From positions 1 to 7,289 of the forward strand of contig JAURJO010000128.1 of NCBI GenBank assembly GCA_030832235.1: a stretch of DNA of 7,289 nucleotides, in the 5' to 3' direction. Position 1 is the first letter of the stretch, and each line of letters begins with the position of its first letter. The notes under the pieces were generated by a model. That model did not search any database. It saw only the letters and a list, made by a program, of their open reading frames with translations, and was not told the origin of the DNA. This stretch comes from Verrucomicrobiota bacterium (GTDB taxonomy: Bacteria; Verrucomicrobiota; Verrucomicrobiia; Opitutales; Opitutaceae). Below, piece after piece: positions 1 through 4,462 of the stretch. The translations under genes and the position numbers were made by a program.

Positions 1-519
1 CATCGCCGCGGCGAACGTGTAGCTGCGCGTGCCGATGTCCTGCAGGTCGATGACCAGCGCATCGATGTCCTTGAGCATCGCTTTGGTCGGGCGGCGCGGC
101 GGGAAGAGCGAGAAAACAGGCAGCCCGGTGCGCTTGTCGGTGGAGTCGGCGACCTTGGCCGAGGCGGGCGCGTCGCCGTGGATCCCGTGTTCCGGTCCGA
201 ACAGCGCCACGAGCTTAACCCCAGGAGCGCGCCGGAGCACGTCGACCGTGGGCACGCCTTTGCGATTTACGCCGGCGGGATGGGAGAGCAGACCGATACG
301 TTTTCCCTTCACCGCCGCGAAACCGTCGGACTCCAGCACGTCGATGCCCAGCATCACGGGGAAAACCGCACCGCGCGGCGGCTCGTCAAGGATCGGCGGC
401 GGGGTGAAGAGTGGTTTCGGGCCCGGGGCCTTGGTGGAGCTGCACCCGAGCAGCGCGAACACCGGCAGCAACAGGCTGAGCGCGCGGTGCAGCGGAAAGA
501 GGCGGGCGGGGCCGGACAT
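1..519 (-). CDS. NamZ/DUF1343-family exo-beta-N-acetylmuramidase lipoprotein, N-terminal part (cut by window edge)
   Basis: I read 173 codons on the minus strand from ATG at 519; the rest lies beyond position 1. Residues 1-26 form a lipoprotein signal: Arg6 and Arg12, a hydrophobic run (LSLLLPVFALLGC) and a lipobox L-L-G-C with Cys26, followed by a Pro-rich linker. The mature part carries family blocks: GIDVLE, then RIGLLSHPAGV near residue 74, FGPEHGIHGDA (107-117, Glu110), and IDLQDIGTRSYTF near the window edge. These match the DUF1343 family (PF07075), whose characterised member NamZ/YbbC removes MurNAc from the non-reducing end of peptidoglycan fragments. The Glu in GPEHG is the likely catalytic residue from family knowledge. 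Full members are around 400 residues, so about 40% is visible. The lipobox suggests a membrane-anchored enzyme facing the periplasm and recycling cell wall. The start is set by the signal peptide; no good Shine-Dalgarno precedes it. Family call is firm; substrate is inferred. Confidence 0.88.
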   Translation of the reverse strand, partial: MSGPARLFPLHRALSLLLPVFALLGCSSTKAPGPKPLFTPPPILDEPPRGAVFPVMLGIDVLESDGFAAVKGKRIGLLSHPAGVNRKGVPTVDVLRRAPGVKLVALFGPEHGIHGDAPASAKVADSTDKRTGLPVFSLFPPRRPTKAMLKDIDALVIDLQDIGTRSYTFAAAM

Positions 520-622
520 GCGGGGCGCAGGTTGGCCGGCGCGCTCCGGCGCGGTCGAGCCGTTTCGGCGCGGTGGGATCCTGGCGTGGTTCCGTCGCGA
601 CCGAAGGGGAGTTGAGTGTGGG

Positions 623-660
623 ACACAGAGGGCACAGAGGCCCAACCCGGGTTCACGGAG
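623..660. repeat. CACAGAGG short tandem units with a CACGGAG relative
   Basis: Two adjacent 9-base units, ACACAGAGG (623-631) and GCACAGAGG (632-640), differ at one base. After 11 bases of spacer a related TTCACGGAG follows at 652-660. The composition, A-rich with alternating CA and GAG, differs from the GC-rich sequence around it and does not look coding. I recall strings of CACAGAG and CACGGAG units in intergenic DNA of Verrucomicrobiota and other environmental bacteria. This may be a short remnant of such an element. Two units alone could arise by chance, so confidence is moderate. Confidence 0.4.
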
Positions 661-761
661 TCCGATCCAGCGGCCCCAGGCCGTGGGTCGCATCGCGCCC
701 CTCGGGTGACTAACGACGGTCGGGCACGGGTTGGCGGGGTTGGTACAGCCGCGGCCGCCCA

Positions 762-851
762 CCTGCGCCGAGGCTACGGCGGGCAGGCTCGCCGCGGACT
801 ATGCCGAAACCGCGACCGCCGTCTGTTTCCTCCGTAGGCTCGGCGAAGGAG
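762..851. repeat. Imperfect long inverted repeat, REP-like intergenic element
   Basis: The left arm at 766-782 (CGCCGAGGCTACGGCGG) and the reverse complement of the right arm at 829-845 (CGCCGAGCCTACGGAGG) agree at 15 of 17 positions, with 46 bases between. The left arm also folds alone: CCTGC (762-766) pairs with GCAGG (783-787) and GCCG (767-770) pairs with CGGC (777-780) around a six-base loop. The right arm has CTCC (830-833) opposite GGAG (848-851). This is the pattern of a pair of inverted REP-type units. I recall a very similar GCCGAGGCTACGG core as a dispersed repeat in Opitutaceae-like genomes. Its function, if any, is unknown. Confidence 0.5.
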
Positions 852-897
852 CAAGGCCTCGGACAAGTCCGCGGAGACCAACGCCGGGAATCCCGCT

Positions 898-1359
898 TCA
901 GCGTGTGACGACGAACGCCGCGGTTACGTCGACGGCGGTCACACCGTTCTCGACGATGGACGCCTTGAGCTTGAGCTTGGCCTTGCCGTAGCGGGCGAGG
1001 GCTTCCTTGAACTCCGCAATGGCCGCGTGGGCGGGCCGCTCGCAGATCGCACGGAGATCGCCGATGACGGGGCGCCGGTAGGCGGCGCGGCTCTCCTTTA
1101 CCACGATGCTCCAGGCGGGCTTCTCGGCGCCGCGCTCGTTGCGCATCAGTTCCCAGACTACGCCGTAGCCGGCGAGGGTGGCTAGAGAAACGAGGCTTCC
1201 GCCGAACGCGGTGTTCAACGAATTGCGGTTCTGCTCTTTGGGCGCCGTCAGCACCAGCGCGCGGTCGTCGCTCACCTCCACGCCGACGCCCATCGCCTTG
1301 GCGAGGGGTATCATCTCGTGGAGAAAGAGCTCCAGCGCGGGGACTTTGACCGACTTCAT
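898..1359 (-). CDS. YiiD C-terminal-type hotdog-fold thioesterase, stand-alone
   Basis: This is a complete 153-residue protein from ATG at 1359 to TGA at 898-900. It resembles the YiiD_C putative thioesterase domain (PF09500). An N-terminal helix with IPLAKAMGV (17-25) leads into a beta strand (ALVLTAP), then N44-x-N46 and the glycine-rich block TAFGGSL (50-56) at the start of the central hotdog helix, and later YRRPVIGDL. In Escherichia coli YiiD this domain is fused to an N-acetyltransferase; here it stands alone, as in many bacteria. It probably hydrolyses an acyl thioester such as acyl-CoA or acyl-ACP in the cytoplasm, but the substrate is not known for the family and cannot be read from sequence. 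There is no signal peptide. It is transcribed away from the peroxiredoxin gene and towards the NamZ-family gene, 378 bases off, so a shared transcript is uncertain. Its ribosome site is weak. Fold assignment is good, activity inferred. Confidence 0.82.
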   Translation of the reverse strand: MKSVKVPALELFLHEMIPLAKAMGVGVEVSDDRALVLTAPKEQNRNSLNTAFGGSLVSLATLAGYGVVWELMRNERGAEKPAWSIVVKESRAAYRRPVIGDLRAICERPAHAAIAEFKEALARYGKAKLKLKASIVENGVTAVDVTAAFVVTR

Positions 1360-1463
1360 TCGGGGCGAACTTGGAAATCTTCGCGGCGCGCGTCAAAGCC
1401 TCATTCCCGCCCTTGGCCGGGACGGGATTTGACCCGCGGTACGACGGAAGCTCATTTCCCGGC
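1360..1463. promoter_or_regulatory. Divergent promoter region between thioesterase and peroxiredoxin genes
   Basis: These 104 bases separate two genes read in opposite directions, so both promoters should lie here. A TTGACC stands at 1429-1434 on the plus strand and a TTGACG at 1396-1391 on the minus strand, both possible -35 boxes. Neither has a convincing TATAAT-like box at 16-18 bases, so no promoter is called. A GGAAG at 1446-1450 lies 13 bases before the peroxiredoxin ATG, rather far for a ribosome site. The evidence is mainly the gene arrangement. Confidence 0.35.
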
Positions 1464-1967
1464 ATGATCGAATCGGGTGCCAAGGCCGACCTTTCTTTCC
1501 CCGTGCATGCGTGGAGCCAAGCCGGGGGCTCGCGGGAAGCTTTCTTTGCCGACCTGCTGGTCCGGAGGACCGTGGTGTCGGTCTACATGAAAGGTGGCAC
1601 GCCGGGTTGTGACCGTCAGGTCGAGAGCCTGACAGGATTCGCCGCGGAATTGGAGCAGGCCGGTTTCGGGCTCATCGCCGTGAGCCGCGACGGCGCGACG
1701 GCGCAGGCACGCCAGGGAGAAAAGAAGAAGCTCCCGTTCACGCTGGTGAGCGACCCGGGGGATCGTTTCGCGCGGGCGACGGACTCGCTGGTGGAGAAAT
1801 CGATGTACGGCCGGAAGTTCACCGGTCCCGCGCGGGCGGCCTACGTGTTTGAGGCCGACGGGCGGGTGCTGGCGGTGGTGGCGAAGGTGGACACAGCGGA
1901 CCACGCCGCGCAGCTGCGCTCGCTGATCGCGGGCCTGCCGGCGCGCAAAGGCAAGGCGAGCGCTTGA
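1464..1967 (+). CDS. Bcp/PrxQ-like peroxiredoxin with one cysteine and altered active-site motif
   Basis: The product is 167 residues from ATG at 1464, near the usual Bcp length (about 156 in E. coli). It has the thioredoxin-fold peroxiredoxin plan: strand VVSVYM, active-site loop KGGTPGC with peroxidatic Cys49 and Thr46, LIAVSRDG, LPFTLVSDP, and the Bcp-like EKSMYGRKF stretch followed by GPARAAYVFEADGRV with the conserved Arg124. Such enzymes reduce hydrogen peroxide and organic hydroperoxides in the cytoplasm. Two features are odd. The Pro normally seven residues before the Cys (PxxxTxxC) is Met42, and there is no other Cys, so the resolving Cys found five residues on in many Bcp proteins is missing (Glu54 here). 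It should therefore act as a 1-Cys enzyme needing an outside thiol, or be weakly active. A TTG at 1371 would add 31 residues but leave only 11 bases to the divergent gene; the ATG is preferred. Its stop overlaps the start of the protease gene. Confidence 0.83.
   Translation: MIESGAKADLSFPVHAWSQAGGSREAFFADLLVRRTVVSVYMKGGTPGCDRQVESLTGFAAELEQAGFGLIAVSRDGATAQARQGEKKKLPFTLVSDPGDRFARATDSLVEKSMYGRKFTGPARAAYVFEADGRVLAVVAKVDTADHAAQLRSLIAGLPARKGKASA
1953..1956 (+). promoter_or_regulatory. Ribosome binding site supporting the TTG start of the protease
   Basis: AAGG lies seven bases before TTG 1964, inside the last codons of the peroxiredoxin. Together with the TTGA stop/start overlap it favours TTG 1964 over the later ATG at 2003, which would leave the signal sequence without its basic N-terminus. 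Confidence 0.4.
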
Positions 1968-4318
1968 ATCACCGGGTTTCATTTCCGCGGCTGGCGGGCT
2001 TGATGGCGGCTCTCGTCCTGCTGCTCGCGCTTTTCCCGCGCCCGCCGCGCGAGGCCCGACCGGTCGCTTCCACCCGGGTGGTTCCGGTGGCTGAGGGATC
2101 GGCGTCCGTTCAGGTGACGGCCCGCGACGAGGCGCCGGTTGCGGCCGCGCCGACGACGGCCGGTCGCGCGCGGGCGATCTTCCACTTTGTGACTCCACCG
2201 AACGCCGCCTGGATCGACGCCGCGTTGCCGGCGCCGTCGCGCGACGTGCGGCACGTCGCGATCGATCGCGCGTGGCTTGGCGGCAAGCAGTCGCCGTTCT
2301 GGCGCGAGGGAGGCCGCGTGGAGGTTCCTTTGCCGCGGGGCGGGAGTGTGACGGTGGCGCTCGGCGCGAGCGAAATGCTCGGCGCCGATCGATGGACGAA
2401 CGCCGGCCGGATCGAGGGCAGGGCAGGGAGCCGCGCCCTGTTCGCCTGGAACGAGGGCCACCTGCACGCGGTGATCGAGGATCCGCTCCTCGGCAGCTTC
2501 GTACTCAGATCCGCGGCCGAAGGCGTCGCGCAGTTCTTCCGGGTGGAACCGGAGTTGGTTCTCGCCTGCGGCGGCGACCGCCAGCCGCCCCGCGCCGCGG
2601 GGGTGTCCGGTTCGACCGTCGCTCCGGCCGCCGTGAGCGCCGCTGCGCCGGTAAATCCCCAGCGCCCTGAGATCCACCTCTTGATCGCCTACACCGAAGC
2701 GGTGCTGCCGACGCTCGCCGGTGCGTCCCGCACGGCCGCGCTGCAGAGTGCGTTCGACCTCGCGGTGGCGCGCATCAACAGCGCTTTCGACGCCAGCCTG
2801 ATCACCGCCCGCGTGAGGCTGGTGCGTATCCACGAGACGCGTTACGACGAGGACCTGAGCCTCGTGACCAAGGTGCAGGACGACGCGCTCACGGCGTTGT
2901 ACAAGACCGCCGACGGCAAGATGGACGACGTGCACGCGGCGCGCGACGCGGCGGGGGCGGATGTCGTGTGCCTGGTGCTGCAGCGCAACGACGCGGTCAG
3001 CAGCGGTCTGAGCTTCCTGCTGGATGATCCGGCCGACAACACGAACCCCCTCTACGCGTTTTCGGTCGTGCAGTACGGCTCGGCCACCTCGGGCAACGTG
3101 ATCGCCCACGAACTCGGCCATGTGCTCGGTTGCGCCCATGACCGCGGCAACGCGCTCAGCGGGGAGGGGGCGTATTCGTACAGCTACGGTTACCGGTTCT
3201 TCGGGGCCGACGGTCGGCAGTACCGCGATATCATGGCGTACCCGCCCGGCACCGAGCTCGCGTATTTTTCCAACCCCGACGTGGTCGTGCCGGCGCCCAT
3301 CAACGCCCCGATTGGTGTCGCGGCAGGAAAAGCGGGTGAGTCGAACAATGCGCTTACGATCGAGCAGACGGCCTTTGTGACGGCGAACTTCCGGCTGCAG
3401 ACCCAAGGTCCGGCGAATGCCGGTGCGCTCATCAACGTGGCGACGCGCGCGTGGGTGGGTCGAGACGACCAGGTGCTGATCGGCGGGTTCGTGATTCAGG
3501 GTCCGCTGCCCAAGACCGTGTTGGTGCGCGCGGCGGGTCCGGCGTTGGCGGGCTTCGGCGTCACGGGGGCGCTCGCCGATCCGCGGTTGTCGATTTACCG
3601 GGCTGGATCCTTGGTGGCTGAAAACGACCAGTGGTGGTCGCAGTCCCGCGAAGGAGCGGCGGCGGAAATTTCCACCGCCGCGGCTCGGCTCGGCGCGTTC
3701 CCTTTCGCCACCGGCAGCCTGGATGCCGCTACAGTGCTCACCCTGCCGGCGGGCGCGTACACCGCGGTGATCGAGGGCGCGGGCGGCGGCACGGGTGTGG
3801 CGCTCGCGGAGGCCTACGAGGTCAACCGCGACTCGGCGAAAATCATCAACCTCGCCACTCGCGGCTACGCGGACCGCGCCGGCCGGGAGATGCACGGCGG
3901 GTTTTACGTGCAGGGGGCCGCCGGATCCACGAAGCGCATCCTGATCCGCGTCCTCGGCCCCACGCTCGCGCGGGCACCCTTCAACCTCTCCGGCGTGCTC
4001 GACGATCCCGAGCTCGAATTGCGCAATGCGGCCGGGCTCCTGCTGGTGCGCAACGACGACTGGAGCTCCGGGGCGGAGGGCGGTGCGAGTCCCGAGAACG
4101 ACTTTAAACCGTTCGTGGTAACGCATGGTGAAAAGGCCATCTTCGCCACGGGGCATGCCCCCGGAAATCGTCGCGAGCCCTGTGTCATGCTGGATCTGCC
4201 TCCCGGGGCCTACACGGTCATCGTGCGGCCGTTCGAGTTGCGGGATACGAATCCCGACCGCGACCAACCCGCCGCGCCGGGCGTGGGTATCGTCGAAGTT
4301 TTCGAAATCAGCCCGTAG
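1964..4318 (+). CDS. Exported reprolysin/adamalysin-like zinc metalloprotease with two C-terminal repeat domains
   Basis: This 784-residue protein has a basic N-terminus (Arg4, Arg9) and a hydrophobic stretch at 10-24, fitting a signal peptide or membrane anchor; no clear cleavage site is seen. Residues of roughly 35-230 look like a propeptide, including an Ala/Pro-rich linker and a lone Cys202 in LACGGD. The catalytic domain (about 234-478) starts at RPEIHLLIAYT. It has the metzincin zinc motif HELGHVLGCAHD, with His382, His386 and His392 as ligands, Glu383 as catalytic base and Asp393 typical of adamalysins, and the Met-turn DIMAYP with Met424. Two related domains follow, about 490-625 and 628-784. 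Each begins INxATR and has a GGF box, a hydrophobic strand ending in GP, an ADP or DDP turn and an ND-W or DDW motif. I recall this domain at the C-terminus of many verrucomicrobial secreted proteins; its role is unknown. The protein likely cleaves external proteins. TTG start overlaps the peroxiredoxin stop by four bases, so coupled translation is likely. Confidence 0.87.
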   Translation: MNHRVSFPRLAGLMAALVLLLALFPRPPREARPVASTRVVPVAEGSASVQVTARDEAPVAAAPTTAGRARAIFHFVTPPNAAWIDAALPAPSRDVRHVAIDRAWLGGKQSPFWREGGRVEVPLPRGGSVTVALGASEMLGADRWTNAGRIEGRAGSRALFAWNEGHLHAVIEDPLLGSFVLRSAAEGVAQFFRVEPELVLACGGDRQPPRAAGVSGSTVAPAAVSAAAPVNPQRPEIHLLIAYTEAVLPTLAGASRTAALQSAFDLAVARINSAFDASLITARVRLVRIHETRYDEDLSLVTKVQDDALTALYKTADGKMDDVHAARDAAGADVVCLVLQRNDAVSSGLSFLLDDPADNTNPLYAFSVVQYGSATSGNVIAHELGHVLGCAHDRGNALSGEGAYSYSYGYRFFGADGRQYRDIMAYPPGTELAYFSNPDVVVPAPINAPIGVAAGKAGESNNALTIEQTAFVTANFRLQTQGPANAGALINVATRAWVGRDDQVLIGGFVIQGPLPKTVLVRAAGPALAGFGVTGALADPRLSIYRAGSLVAENDQWWSQSREGAAAEISTAAARLGAFPFATGSLDAATVLTLPAGAYTAVIEGAGGGTGVALAEAYEVNRDSAKIINLATRGYADRAGREMHGGFYVQGAAGSTKRILIRVLGPTLARAPFNLSGVLDDPELELRNAAGLLLVRNDDWSSGAEGGASPENDFKPFVVTHGEKAIFATGHAPGNRREPCVMLDLPPGAYTVIVRPFELRDTNPDRDQPAAPGVGIVEVFEISP

Positions 4319-4335
4319 TCGTCGGACCTCGGCCA

Positions 4336-4366
4336 CGCCAACTTGGCGCGCGACGCTGCGCCGTCG
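4336..4366. promoter_or_regulatory. Two adjacent dyads in the clpB upstream region
   Basis: CGCCAA (4336-4341) and TTGGCG (4343-4348) form a near-perfect palindrome around a single C, the shape of a protein-binding site more than of an RNA hairpin. Next to it CGACG (4351-4355) pairs with CGTCG (4362-4366) around a six-base loop, extendable by a G-T and a C-G pair. They follow the protease stop directly and lie about 100 bases before clpB. They could be operator-like sites for clpB or part of transcript ending. Neither resembles the CIRCE heat-shock operator. Confidence 0.3.
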
Positions 4367-4370
4367 TGAC

Positions 4371-4402
4371 CCAGCCTGGCGCTCCGCCGGGGAGCCAGCT
4401 GG
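4371..4402 (+). terminator. Bulged stem-loop after the protease, possible terminator
   Basis: CCAG (4371-4374), CTGG (4376-4379) and CTCC (4382-4385) pair with GGAG (4391-4394), CCAG (4395-4398) and CTGG (4399-4402) around the loop GCCGG. This gives 12 GC-rich pairs with bulges at 4375 and 4380-4381. Only TTT then CCCCC follows, so it is not a classic intrinsic terminator, though its place 53 bases after the protease stop fits transcript ending. A second small fold (TTTCC 4403-4407 with GGAAA 4413-4417) follows directly. An alternative is a leader structure of the clpB mRNA. Confidence 0.4.
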
Positions 4403-4447
4403 TTTCCCCCTAGGAAAAACCCTGTCGTGGGCTGGCCCGTTCCTTGC

Positions 4448-4452
4448 GAGGG
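4448..4452 (+). promoter_or_regulatory. Ribosome binding site deciding the clpB start
   Basis: GAGGG lies 10 bases before ATG 4463. It supports ATG 4463, where the protein begins MDFVNLTQ like other ClpB proteins, over the in-frame GTG at 4427, which would add 12 residues with no family match. Confidence 0.5.
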
Positions 4453-4462
4453 CGGGTGCATC

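Larger units (their letters stand above)
520..897. other. 378-base gene-free region between two minus-strand genes, with repeat-like sequence
   Basis: No credible gene lies here. The open frames crossing it are rich in Arg, Gly and Pro, lack family motifs and run out of phase with the neighbours. The region holds three kinds of structure. A 10-base near-direct repeat (CCGGCGCGCT/CCGGCGCGGT) lies at 536-555. CACAGAGG-type units lie at 623-640. A long imperfect inverted repeat runs from 762 to 851, followed by a short palindrome (CGGACAAGTCCG, 860-871). The promoter of the leftward NamZ-family gene should lie in the part nearest 520, but I see no convincing -35/-10 pair. The palindrome just after the thioesterase stop could be a weak transcript end, though no T-run follows it on the minus strand. 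Confidence 0.6.

Noticed and set aside
29..709. A 226-codon plus-strand frame at the left end
   Set aside because: It is antisense to the NamZ-family gene, whose lipobox and FGPEHG motif are clear, and continues through repeat-containing intergenic DNA.
1371..1463. TTG 1371 as start of the peroxiredoxin
   Set aside because: It would add 31 residues with no family match and leave 11 bases to the divergent thioesterase gene. ATG 1464 gives the normal family length.
710..1483. A 257-codon minus-strand frame covering the thioesterase gene
   Set aside because: It overlaps the thioesterase in another frame, extends into the start of the divergent peroxiredoxin gene, and is Arg-rich without domain signals.
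4319..4462. CIRCE operator (TTAGCACTC and its inverted partner) or sigma-32 promoter for clpB
   Set aside because: Neither the CIRCE arms nor a convincing CTTGAA/CCCCAT pair is present.
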